From Campylobacter concisus (GTDB lineage: Bacteria > Campylobacterota > Campylobacteria > Campylobacterales > Campylobacteraceae): a stretch of 61,759 nt of DNA. The stretch spans positions 1-61,759 of the forward strand of contig NZ_NDYP01000006.1 in the NCBI RefSeq assembly GCF_002165775.1, given 5' to 3'. The translations under genes and the position numbers were made by a program. Below the pieces are notes generated by a model. That model was not told where the DNA came from and searched no databases. It worked only from the letters and a program-made list of their open reading frames with translations. The first letter of the stretch is position 1; each line of letters begins with the position of its first letter. Below, one piece after another: positions 35,219-43,322 of the stretch.

Positions 35219-36696
35219 TTTAAAGCTCCCATCATTATATTAACACCGTTATCTACTAGCGTATAAAAGCTATCTACGTGCCATACGCCAAAGATTATGA
35301 TAAGGGCACAAAGTGCTATAAGAGGTAAATTCTCTAACAAACTCATCTCTTTATTATGAACAACCACACCTTTTGGCTCACCAAAGCTTGCCATGTTAAA
35401 GTGTGCAAAGTCAGCTATGAAAATAACTGCAAGTGCAATAGCAAATAGCGCAACTGCGATGTATTGACCGCTTGTGATAGCTCCTACAAAGACGTTATAC
35501 TCACTAACAAATATAGCAAACGCTGGAACACCAACAAGTGAACAAACAGCCGCGCCAAACATTATAGTGGTAATCGGTGCGATCTTAACCATACCGCCCA
35601 TCTTACTCATATCTTTGTGGCCATAAATTCTTGCTATATTGCCTGTTGAGCAAAATGCCAAAGCTTTTGTAAAGCTGTGAGCTAAGCAGTGAAATATCGC
35701 TGCAAATAGACCAAATTTACCGCCAACACCAAGTGCAAATGCGATAACACCCATGTGAACGATTGAGTGGTATGCAAACATTCTTTTTACGTTGTGTTGT
35801 CTGATTAGGAAAAATCCTGCTACAAAAAGAGTGATAGTTCCTGAAACGATCATTATGCCCTCAACGAAGCTAAATCCAACTGCTTGAGCTGTGATAGCGT
35901 AGTATCTTAAAAGTGCTAGCATCGCACATTTTAAAAGCACACCTGAAAGCAAAGCTGAGATAGGCGCTGGACCTTCAGCGTGAACGTCAGGTAGCCAAGT
36001 GTGAGTTGGAGCAAGACCAGCTTTTGTACCAAAACCAATTAGAGCAAATACAAAGATAAGTTTTGCCGCATCTGGGTTTAAATTTTTAGCATTTGCCATT
36101 ATTCCAGAAAATAGCATAGAAGCTTCGCCATCTCCTAGAGTGCTAAATGTGGCTGAATATAAAAGAACAGTCGCATAAAGTGCAAATGCTAGACCGATTG
36201 AGCAAAGAACGATGTATTTATAGCCACTCTCTGTTGATTTTTGATCTTTGTGGATAGCGACAAGAAACACAGAAGCTAGTGTTGTAGCCTCGATAGCAGC
36301 CCACATAAACGCAACGTTGTTACAAATAACGCTTAAAGTCATTGTAAAGATAAATACATGGCTTAGTGCATAATATTTTTTAAGATCACTTAGGTGGATG
36401 TGTCCGTCTTCAAGCTCCCATCTCATGTAGTGGATAGAGTAGAAATTTACTATAAATCCAGTTACTGCTATAAGTACCAAGAAAACACAGCCTAAGCTAT
36501 CTAAAAATAAAAATTTATCAAAACTATAAAAAGTTCCGCTACTTAAGACTTTAAGAACATTGTTAAGTAAAGCCACCGATGTCGCAGCAGAAAACAAAAC
36601 ATGAAGTCCGCTTAATACCGCATAATTTTTAGGACTCAAAAACAAGACCAAAGCGCCAAGGAGCGGTAAGATAAGTATTAAAGCTAAACTATCCAT
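35215..36696 (-). CDS. hyfF: Hydrogenase-4 membrane subunit HyfF
   Basis: Mrp-antiporter/NuoL-M-N-like proton-translocating subunit, 493 residues with about 14 membrane helices. Family motifs are KYYALSHVFIFTMTLSV, the conserved Glu in MWAAIEATTLASVFLVA, the Lys in FGTKAGLAPTHTWLPDVHAEGP and the broken helix MFAYHSIVHMGVIAF. It is one of only two such subunits here; E. coli hydrogenase-4 has three. Two bases after hyfE. Confidence 0.93.
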   Translation of the reverse strand: MDSLALILILPLLGALVLFLSPKNYAVLSGLHVLFSAATSVALLNNVLKVLSSGTFYSFDKFLFLDSLGCVFLVLIAVTGFIVNFYSIHYMRWELEDGHIHLSDLKKYYALSHVFIFTMTLSVICNNVAFMWAAIEATTLASVFLVAIHKDQKSTESGYKYIVLCSIGLAFALYATVLLYSATFSTLGDGEASMLFSGIMANAKNLNPDAAKLIFVFALIGFGTKAGLAPTHTWLPDVHAEGPAPISALLSGVLLKCAMLALLRYYAITAQAVGFSFVEGIMIVSGTITLFVAGFFLIRQHNVKRMFAYHSIVHMGVIAFALGVGGKFGLFAAIFHCLAHSFTKALAFCSTGNIARIYGHKDMSKMGGMVKIAPITTIMFGAAVCSLVGVPAFAIFVSEYNVFVGAITSGQYIAVALFAIALAVIFIADFAHFNMASFGEPKGVVVHNKEMSLLENLPLIALCALIIIFGVWHVDSFYTLVDNGVNIMMGALK

Positions 36697-36698
36697 CT

Positions 36699-37343
36699 CT
36701 AACCCCTTAAATTTGAAGCTTTAGAAGTATCTAAGCTATCATAAGCTTTATAAAATCTAATCGCTAGAATGCTCATGATGATAACGGCAAATATCGCATC
36801 TGTTAAAATTCCAAGCTCGACTAACTCATGTGAGTTATAAGCCATTAGAGCAAGACTTAGATGGATACCGTTTTCAAATAAGCAGTAAGCTAGAATTTGT
36901 TTTATAAATGAGTTTCTTAGCATGAAGCCAAAAATTCCCATCATAAAGACTGTTCCAGCTGCGATTAGCATGATCTCTTCTTTGATAAGAGAGAATTTTA
37001 AAAATATAGGGTAGATACTCATTGAAAGAGCTAGAGAAAATCCCATAGCAATAACAGGACTTACAAAAAATCCACCAACTGGCTCATCTTCGCTAACTAC
37101 GCCAAGTTTTTTGATAAGCCAGAATAAAATTCCTGGCACAAGCAAAACTTTGGTAAAAAAGGCAACGATCGCCCAAGTTTTGAGCTGCTCAGCGTTAAAT
37201 TTCTCAGATAGCAAGAAAAATATGCTAACTAAAAGTAGTGTCTCAATCGCATAAGCGATGATTGAGAGTTTCAAGCTTCTAAGACCAAAAACCGCAAGCG
37301 AAGTTACGATCATGCAAATGGCTAAAATATCAAGTGTTTGCAT
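36699..37343 (-). CDS. hyfE: Hydrogenase-4 membrane subunit HyfE
   Basis: NuoK-like membrane subunit, 214 residues with about seven helices (E. coli HyfE has 216). Recognisable parts are FGLRSLKLSIIAYAIETLLL, KQILAYCLFENGIHLSL with a membrane-buried Glu, and the following ELGILTDAIFAVIIM. It lies between hyfC and hyfF with one- and two-base gaps. The usual hyfD between hyfC and hyfE is absent. Confidence 0.9.
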   Translation of the reverse strand: MQTLDILAICMIVTSLAVFGLRSLKLSIIAYAIETLLLVSIFFLLSEKFNAEQLKTWAIVAFFTKVLLVPGILFWLIKKLGVVSEDEPVGGFFVSPVIAMGFSLALSMSIYPIFLKFSLIKEEIMLIAAGTVFMMGIFGFMLRNSFIKQILAYCLFENGIHLSLALMAYNSHELVELGILTDAIFAVIIMSILAIRFYKAYDSLDTSKASNLRG

Positions 37344-37344
37344 C

Positions 37345-38265
37345 TCACACTCCTACTACATAAAGTGTTAGTGCAACAAACGAGATAGCAAGTGCACCAA
37401 GCGCATTTTTGCGTAAAGATGAAGTCATTTTAAAGCGTGGTCCAAAGTTGTCTATAAAGACAGCCGCTACGTAAAATACTCCAGTTTTTATCACAAAAAT
37501 GATGATAGCTAAGAAAGGATTGCTAAAATTCCATGGCTCAAATATAGTTAGGAAAAGTCCGATCATAGCAAACTGTTTTAATATAAGTGATGCTTGAACC
37601 AAACCAAGGTCGCTACCTGCGTACTCGCCAAGCAAGCCTTCTTGAAGCTCTTGCTCAGCTTCAGCTACGTCAAATGGTTTTCTACCAGTCTCAACATACA
37701 TACACCATAAAAATGCGATAGAAGCTACGGCAAAGCTTGGGATCTGATATCCGATAACGCCAGTTTTTACCATCTCTTGGATCTCAATTAAATTTGATGT
37801 TTTAGCTGCAAGCATTACGACGATTAGACACATGATCATGACTGGCTCAACATATACGCCCAGCATTTGCTCCCTGCCGCCGCCTGTTGCTGCAAATGGG
37901 TTGCCGCTATCCATTGAAGCTGCACCAAATACAAATCTAAGCAATGCGCCAAGATAAAGGATCACAAATATATCTGAATATGCTCCAAAAACAGTATCTT
38001 TGCTATATGTTATAGGTATAGCAGCTAGAACTGCAGCTGAAGTTGCAAAAAGGAAAAATGGAGCCCATCTAAATACCCAGTGTGAGCACTCAGGCACAGT
38101 TCTTCCTCTTCTAAAGAGTTTTATAATATCGCGATATGTTTGAAAGAAATCGCTACCTTGTTTTGATTGAAGTCTAGCCCTTAGTTTTCTTGCCATACCA
38201 TCAAACAAAGGAGCTACCAAAACGATAACGACTACTTGAAATATCATTAAAAGTATAGTTTGCAT
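37345..38265 (-). CDS. hyfC: Hydrogenase-4 membrane subunit HyfC
   Basis: NuoH/HycD-like subunit that docks the hydrogenase arm to the membrane, 306 residues and about eight helices. Typical segments are DGMARKLRARLQSKQGSDFF, TGGGREQMLGVYVEP and RKPFDVAEAEQELQEGLLGE. Acidic residues line the quinone-site-like loop. The start is 9 bases after hyfB. Confidence 0.93.
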   Translation of the reverse strand: MQTILLMIFQVVVIVLVAPLFDGMARKLRARLQSKQGSDFFQTYRDIIKLFRRGRTVPECSHWVFRWAPFFLFATSAAVLAAIPITYSKDTVFGAYSDIFVILYLGALLRFVFGAASMDSGNPFAATGGGREQMLGVYVEPVMIMCLIVVMLAAKTSNLIEIQEMVKTGVIGYQIPSFAVASIAFLWCMYVETGRKPFDVAEAEQELQEGLLGEYAGSDLGLVQASLILKQFAMIGLFLTIFEPWNFSNPFLAIIIFVIKTGVFYVAAVFIDNFGPRFKMTSSLRKNALGALAISFVALTLYVVGV

Positions 38266-38274
38266 TTTCGTCTC

Positions 38275-40242
38275 CTAAACTAAAAAGTAGCCCACAGCAA
38301 GTATGGCACATAAATAAACTAGAATATAAAGTGTATATATGTTTGTATATCCGCTTTGAACAATGCCTAGTTTATCGGCAAATTTCATACACCATTTGAT
38401 GACTGGCTCATAAAACATTCCCCACCAGATATCTTTTGGATGGTTGTGATATTCAACCGCGTCAAAATAATTTCTAGTAACGATCTTTTTATCAGCTCTA
38501 AATAGCCATTGCATGATCTTTCTAAGATCGCCTGTAAATGGTCCACCTGTCATTTGCATACGTGAGCTATATTTAAAGCCGCATGCCCAAGGATCAGTCT
38601 CGCGTGGTTTATCTCTATTTGCTTTCATAACAGCAAGGATGATAAATGGCAAAATCATAGTCGCACATAGAACTAAAGCGATAAGCGGAGTTGAGATCAT
38701 ACTGCCTATTGGTGAAGTTACATTTATAGCACCAAGACTAGCTTTATAGTCGCTTATAGCGATAGAATTTACAGCTTGCATGATGTAATCAACTATATAG
38801 TTTGCGCCAAGACCAAAGCCAACGCAGCCTATCATCAGGATGATCATGCCAAGAACCATGCCTATTGGACTCTCTTTAGCATTTTCCCAAATTTTTTGAT
38901 CTCTTGGAGTACCTGCAAATATAACAGCGTAAAGTTTGAGGTGCATACCGACCAAAACGCCAGTTAGCGCAAGAGCTACGACACCAAGCGTAAATGCATA
39001 TCTAACTAATGTTCCCTCGCCCATCGCACCTTGAAGCATACCTTGATATGTAAACCACTCTGAAACAAAACCGTTTACTGGAGGCAAGGCTGCGATACCC
39101 ATGATACCTATAAACATACCAAGGCTTGTCCATGGCATCTTTTTAGCAAGACCACCAAGGATGTCCATATTTTGCGTATGAGTAGCGTGGATGACTGATC
39201 CAGCGCAAAGGAAAAGTAGACCTTTAAATATAGCGTGGTTAACTACGTGGTAGCAACCTGCTAGAAAACCTACTGCTGCAAGTGTTAAATTTCCAGCTGC
39301 AACGCCGTAAATTCCTGTGCCAAGACCTAGTAAAATGATGCCTATGTTCTCAACTGAGTGATAAGCAAGCAAGGCTTTAAAGTCGTGTTGGCAAAGAGCG
39401 TATAAAACACCAAATAGTGAGCTAGCTGCACCAAGAGCGAGTATTGTAAGTCCAAAATATGTACTAAGTGGTAAGTAAAGTGTAAATTTAACTAGTGTAA
39501 ATAGAGCAACTTTAATCATAACGCCTGACATAAGGGCTGAAACGTTTGATGGTGCTGCTGGGTGAGCTTGCGGAAGCCAAACGTGAAATGGCCACATACC
39601 AGCTTTACTACCAAAGCCGACCAAAAATAGTGCAAATACAGCAGCAGAAGCGCCAAATGGCATCTTAACACCCATAAATGCGCTAAAGTCAAAGCTTCCT
39701 GCGTAGTAAGCTGTGATAAGCAAGCCACAGGTGATACAAAATGCACCGATTTGTGCGATGCCAAGATATACCATAACTGCTTTAAGTGTATTTTTACCAT
39801 CATTGACGATGATAAGAAATGATGAGATAAGAGTCATAAGCTCCCATAAAACAACAAAGCAAAAAACATTATCAGCGCTAATTACTAGAAGCATTGAAAG
39901 GATGAATGTATTAAATAAACATGCAAACACGCCAACATTTGCTTTTTTGATGTACTCATCTGCATAGCTCATACCATAAACGCTGCTTGCAAATCCGATG
40001 AAAACAACGACAAAGCTAAAGAAATTTCCAAGTGGATTTAGAGCAAATTTTGGAGAATACAAAAAGCCATCCATAAGAGCAAAGCTATCGCTTACTCCCA
40101 TATTTGCAACAAAGTGACACATCGCATAAAAACAGCTTAAAGCGCTTAGTCCAAAACCAACCTTTACAGCGGCCTTTGGAGCACAATAAAGCAAAATGCT
40201 AACGACGGCACTTACAAGAAATAGCATATAAACCGTAGTCAT
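38275..40242 (-). CDS. hyfB: Hydrogenase-4 membrane subunit HyfB
   Basis: NuoL-like antiporter subunit with a C-terminal extension, 655 residues (E. coli HyfB has 672) and about 16 helices. The core includes VVLWELMTLISSFLIIV, GFGSKAGMWPFHVWLPQAHP and ALLAYHSVENIGIILLG. The C-terminal part with DPWACGFKYSSRMQMTGGPF is diagnostic for HycC/HyfB. Separated from hyfA by one base. Confidence 0.94.
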   Translation of the reverse strand: MTTVYMLFLVSAVVSILLYCAPKAAVKVGFGLSALSCFYAMCHFVANMGVSDSFALMDGFLYSPKFALNPLGNFFSFVVVFIGFASSVYGMSYADEYIKKANVGVFACLFNTFILSMLLVISADNVFCFVVLWELMTLISSFLIIVNDGKNTLKAVMVYLGIAQIGAFCITCGLLITAYYAGSFDFSAFMGVKMPFGASAAVFALFLVGFGSKAGMWPFHVWLPQAHPAAPSNVSALMSGVMIKVALFTLVKFTLYLPLSTYFGLTILALGAASSLFGVLYALCQHDFKALLAYHSVENIGIILLGLGTGIYGVAAGNLTLAAVGFLAGCYHVVNHAIFKGLLFLCAGSVIHATHTQNMDILGGLAKKMPWTSLGMFIGIMGIAALPPVNGFVSEWFTYQGMLQGAMGEGTLVRYAFTLGVVALALTGVLVGMHLKLYAVIFAGTPRDQKIWENAKESPIGMVLGMIILMIGCVGFGLGANYIVDYIMQAVNSIAISDYKASLGAINVTSPIGSMISTPLIALVLCATMILPFIILAVMKANRDKPRETDPWACGFKYSSRMQMTGGPFTGDLRKIMQWLFRADKKIVTRNYFDAVEYHNHPKDIWWGMFYEPVIKWCMKFADKLGIVQSGYTNIYTLYILVYLCAILAVGYFLV

Positions 40243-40243
40243 C

Positions 40244-40813
40244 TTATGCTCCTTGTCCGTTTAAAATTTTAGTAGCAAATTTATTCGCTGCTTCATAATC
40301 TATCCTCTTGCCAAGTTTATGTTTACCCTCTTCTGGATCAATCATAACAAGAGCACTCGTTGGACAGACATCAACACAGGCTGGTCCGTTCTCACGACCA
40401 AAGCACATATCGCATTTAACAGCGATATTTTTTGCACCTGATTGTGACTCTATCTCAAGGTTATACTTTGGCTCGACAGCGTAATTTACTGAAGGCATAA
40501 GCTCTGCACTTGAGCTTATCGCACCGTAAGGACAAGCGATCGTGCACATCTTACAGCCTATACAAATTTCCTCGTGAAGCTCGATGCAATTATCATTAAA
40601 TCGCAATGCTCCAGTTGGACACACATTCGCACAAGGGCCATCGTCGCATTGTCTGCACTGAGTTGGCATAACGCCAGTAGCTTCTCTTAGCACACTTAGC
40701 CTTGCACGTGACAGCTTGCCGCGTTCATAAGCGCTCTTAAAACATGCAGCCATGCAGGTTGCACATCCTATACAGCGTTTATAATCGGCAATTACAAATT
40801 TATGTTTTTTCAT
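40244..40813 (-). CDS. hyfA: Hydrogenase-4 iron-sulfur subunit HyfA
   Basis: HycB-like subunit with four [4Fe-4S] clusters, 189 residues. Cys motifs in order: CIGCATCMAACFKSAY, CRQCDDGPCANVCPTGAL, CIGCKMCTIACPYGAI and CDMCFGRENGPACVDVCP. In formate hydrogenlyase this subunit links formate dehydrogenase H to the hydrogenase, but no fdhF is in the window. The ATG has a GGGAGGAATTT ribosome site and overlaps the stop of a 32-codon leader ORF by four bases. Confidence 0.94.
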   Translation of the reverse strand: MKKHKFVIADYKRCIGCATCMAACFKSAYERGKLSRARLSVLREATGVMPTQCRQCDDGPCANVCPTGALRFNDNCIELHEEICIGCKMCTIACPYGAISSSAELMPSVNYAVEPKYNLEIESQSGAKNIAVKCDMCFGRENGPACVDVCPTSALVMIDPEEGKHKLGKRIDYEAANKFATKILNGQGA

Positions 40814-40908
40814 AAATTCCTCCCATTAAACAAGGCTAAACTGCCCTGCTCACTTTTAAAGTGATGGTTAGTCACCAAAATAGAGATAGTTAAATTTTTA
40901 TTTAACAT
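40810..40908 (-). CDS. Putative 32-residue leader ORF upstream of hyfA
   Basis: ATG at 40906-40908 preceded by AGGAAGGAG eight bases away, the best ribosome site in the region. The peptide begins MLNKNLTISILVTNHHFKSE and ends in FNGRNL. Its TGA overlaps the hyfA ATG as ATGA, the same coupling used elsewhere in the operon. The ORF contains the inverted repeat CACTTTTAAAGTG. It could be a true small protein, or a leader that couples translation to hyfA. No similarity is recognised. Confidence 0.5.
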   Translation of the reverse strand: MLNKNLTISILVTNHHFKSEQGSLALFNGRNL

Positions 40909-41227
40909 CTCAAACGCTCCTTCCTAATTTTTGTAATAATTCTATAACTTACAATGAATAAATTCCGTCATCTATCTGACAAATTTTGTATTTTTAAAAT
41001 TAAATTTTTATTTTATATATCTTTAAGATTATCTACTTAATGTCGATTTTTAGATATATTTATCTGCTAAAGGATAATATTTATTAATAAAATTTTCCTA
41101 TAAAGAGTAAAAATATCTTAATTAAGTTTAAATTTACAAGTTAATTATTTAAGCTCGGGTTAATTAAATAAAGCTGAAATTTAAAAATCTAAAATATAAT
41201 CCGACCTTTAAATTTAAAAGGCTTTTT
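40909..41227. other. Divergent AT-rich control region of hyf and the MBL gene
   Basis: No gene is seen. The stretch is very AT-rich with runs such as TTTAAAATTAAATTTTTATTTTA. A TATAAT for the plus-strand MBL gene lies at 41195-41200. On the minus strand TATAGAAT near 40945-40952 is a weak candidate -10 for hyf. No sigma-54 type GG-N10-GC pair was found, so FhlA/HyfR-type control is not supported. Confidence 0.5.
41195..41200 (+). promoter_or_regulatory. -10 box of the MBL-fold gene
   Basis: Perfect TATAAT, 28 bases upstream of the ATG at 41228. Confidence 0.5.
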
Positions 41228-42313
41228 ATGGGAATTTTTATAGTTATACTTTTGCTTATTGTTGCAGTATTTCTTTTTATGAGATTTGCCCCAGTTTTTG
41301 GTGGCGTGCCAGATATTAAAAGCCAAAAGCTGATAAAGGCTTCGCCAAATTTTAACGGCAAAGTTTTTATAAATTTAGAGCCAACGATTGATATGGTAAA
41401 AAATAATCCACAAGCATCTATGTTAAATTACATTCCGCAAGCACTCTTTCCACCAAAAGGCAAGCTACCAACTAAGCCTTTGCCAAATTTAAAATTTGAC
41501 GCAAATGCCCTCAAAAATGGTGAGTTTATCTGGCTTGGGCACGTTAGCCTCATCTGCAAGCTTGATGATAAAATCATCATCACAGACCCAGTTTTGCACC
41601 GAGCATTCCCACTCCCACTTGGCGGCAAGCCCTTTGCCTACGAGCATGCTATCACCGCTAGCGACTACCCAGATGCGATCGATATCGCCCTCATCTCGCA
41701 CGATCACTACGATCATCTTGATCATAAAACGATACTTGAGCTAAAGGATAGAATTTGTAAATTTCTAGTGCCGCTTGGCGTAAAAGCTCACCTTGTAAAA
41801 TGGGGCGTTGATGAAGACAAAATTTATGAGTTTGACTGGTTTGGTGATCAAAAAATAGGAAATTTAAACTTCACGTTTTGTCCTTCAAGGCACTTTAGTG
41901 GGCGCACATTTAAAAGAAATACGACGCTTTGGGGTGGCTGGGCGGTTAAAGAGGCTGGCTTTAGCTTTTATTTTAGCGGAGATGGCGGATATGGCAAGCA
42001 CTTTAAGATGATAAATGAGAAATTTGGCGCCTTTGATCTAGTTTTTATAGAAAATGGCGCTTACGGCGATGGCTGGCCTTACGTGCATATGAAGCCAGAG
42101 GAGTCAGCGCAAGCACTAAAAGATCTTGGAGCTAAGCTTGGTATGCCGATGCACTGGGGCAAGTTTGATCTATCTTATCACGCTTGGGATGAGCCGATCA
42201 AGCGTTTTGAAAAGGCAGCGACAAAACTTGAGCTAAACTACGCAATGCCGATGATTGGAGAAGTTTTCACCGCACAAAATCCGCCTAGAAAAAAGTGGTG
42301 GGAGAAAATTTAG
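41228..42313 (+). CDS. MBL-fold metallohydrolase, NAPE-PLD/RomA-like
   Basis: A 361-residue protein with an N-terminal hydrophobic anchor (residues 2-19, GIFIVILLLIVAVFLFMR) and a metallo-beta-lactamase domain. It shows LGHVSLICKLDDKIIITDPVL, the zinc motif SHDHYDHLDHKT, FCPSRHFSGRTF, YFSGDGGYG and a final MHWGKFDLSYHAWDEP. The pattern matches the N-acylphosphatidylethanolamine phospholipase D-like/RomA subgroup, so a membrane lipid is a plausible but unproven substrate. Confidence 0.85.
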   Translation: MGIFIVILLLIVAVFLFMRFAPVFGGVPDIKSQKLIKASPNFNGKVFINLEPTIDMVKNNPQASMLNYIPQALFPPKGKLPTKPLPNLKFDANALKNGEFIWLGHVSLICKLDDKIIITDPVLHRAFPLPLGGKPFAYEHAITASDYPDAIDIALISHDHYDHLDHKTILELKDRICKFLVPLGVKAHLVKWGVDEDKIYEFDWFGDQKIGNLNFTFCPSRHFSGRTFKRNTTLWGGWAVKEAGFSFYFSGDGGYGKHFKMINEKFGAFDLVFIENGAYGDGWPYVHMKPEESAQALKDLGAKLGMPMHWGKFDLSYHAWDEPIKRFEKAATKLELNYAMPMIGEVFTAQNPPRKKWWEKI

Positions 42314-42357
42314 GAATAAAATTTGCTCTAAATTTTAAAATCCAAAAGGAAATGCTG

Positions 42358-42645
42358 ATGAAAATTTCTGAAAATTTAGCAAATCTAAAAAATGCCATCG
42401 ATAAAGCTGCAAAAAACGACCTTGATATGAGCGCAACTGGAAGCTTTTTACAAAATTTAGAAAAAGCAAATAAAGAGACTGAAAAAATTTATAAAAAGCT
42501 AGAAAAAGAACTAAAAAGCGATGCGCAAATGTTTAAACAATTTGACTTCATGCAGATGATAACAAAGCTTCAATACGGCAACCTAAAGCCAAATGAACGT
42601 GAAAAACTGCTCAATAAAATGAGCAAGATCGCCAAGGAAATTTAA
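42358..42645 (+). CDS. Small helical hypothetical protein
   Basis: A 95-residue, lysine-rich, all-helical protein beginning MKISENLANLKNAIDKAA, with coiled-coil character in EKANKETEKIYKKLEKELK. The frame is open from 42295, but the ATG at 42358 sits 7 bases after AAAAGGA and is preferred. It follows the MBL gene by 44 bases. Function unknown. Confidence 0.65.
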   Translation: MKISENLANLKNAIDKAAKNDLDMSATGSFLQNLEKANKETEKIYKKLEKELKSDAQMFKQFDFMQMITKLQYGNLKPNEREKLLNKMSKIAKEI

Positions 42646-42669
42646 TTTAAATAGGCTTGATGTGGAGCT

Positions 42670-42694
42670 AAATTTTACTATTTCTGTAAAATTT
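42670..42694. terminator. Hairpin after the small helical gene
   Basis: Stem AAATTTTAC with GTAAAATTT and a 7-base loop, 24 bases after the stop at 42645. No T tract follows, so terminator function is uncertain. Confidence 0.4.
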
Positions 42695-42863
42695 GGTGGG
42701 TTTTAGTGAGTGATTTGCTTAAAATAAATTTATTTAAATAGCGACCGTTAAAACTCAGATATATTTCTATTTTCTACCGAAACGCTTGTGTATTCATAGC
42801 TTACATGGCGGCATAGGCATATTACTGCTTTAGGTTTTAGGCAAATTTTTAAATTTCATGAAC

Positions 42864-42961
42864 GAGTAATTTCGGCTCTAAAATTTGAGCTAAGCAGTAA
42901 GCGAAGCTAGATTTTAGTAGTCAATTCTTGCAAGTGAATGAAAGTTTTAAAATTTGCAAAG
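42864..42961. repeat. Intergenic direct repeat, copy 1
   Basis: A roughly 97-base unit starting GAGTAATTTCGG, repeated at 43128-43224 with about 92% identity. All the substitutions I counted are transitions, plus one single-base indel. Internally it has an imperfect inverted repeat (CTAAAATTTGAGCT to AGCTAGATTTTAG). No ORF spans it. Confidence 0.7.
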
Positions 42962-42991
42962 CATATAGACCATACAACTCCTATTCTTTTA

Positions 42992-43040
42992 TTAAGGGAG
43001 AAGGGAGCTTAAATTACGAAGTCACTCCCTTCTCCCTTAA
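42992..43040. repeat. Perfect 16-bp inverted repeat
   Basis: Arms TTAAGGGAGAAGGGAG (42992-43007) and CTCCCTTCTCCCTTAA (43025-43040) are perfectly complementary with a 17-base loop. It lies between the two direct-repeat copies and far from any gene end. Its purine/pyrimidine-asymmetric arms are unlike the AT-rich surroundings. Confidence 0.75.
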
Positions 43041-43069
43041 CAATCCCTCTTCCCTGACACGTTCAAAGG

Positions 43070-43098
43070 GCATGCTCTAGTGCTAAAGCACTGCATGC
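43070..43098. repeat. Second hairpin of the intergenic island
   Basis: GCATGC at both ends enclosing AGTGC-TAAA-GCACT, with a small bulge. It lies 29 bases after the 16-bp inverted repeat. Confidence 0.55.
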
Positions 43099-43127
43099 AG
43101 TTTTGTTAATTTCAATCAAACTTTAAT

Positions 43128-43224
43128 GAGTAATTTCGGTTCTAAAATTTGAGCTAAGCGGTAAGCGAAGCTAGATTTTAGTAGTCAGCTCTTACGAGTG
43201 AATGAAATTTTAAAATTTACAAAG
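43128..43224. repeat. Intergenic direct repeat, copy 2
   Basis: Second copy of the unit at 42864-42961, offset 264 bases, same orientation. Confidence 0.7.
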
Positions 43225-43294
43225 ACAGCTTGATTAAATTTGTAAAAGAATAAATTTAAAGAATACCTATTTATATATAAATTTACCAGAGAGG

Positions 43295-43321
43295 ATTTAA
43301 GAGCCAAAGAGGCTCTTAAAT
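43295..43321. terminator. Terminator at the end of petABC
   Basis: An 11-base-pair perfect stem (ATTTAAGAGCC with GGCTCTTAAAT) and an AAAGA loop, directly after the petC stop. A TTTT follows on the plus strand. Confidence 0.7.
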
Positions 43322-43322
43322 T

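Noticed and set aside
40909-41227. Sigma-54 promoter for hyf, expected by analogy to E. coli
   Set aside because: No GG-N10-GC pair with suitable context was found on the minus strand.
42646-43322. CRISPR array
   Set aside because: Only two copies of a long (97-base) repeat exist, with unequal internal structure and no regular spacers; no cas gene is in the window.
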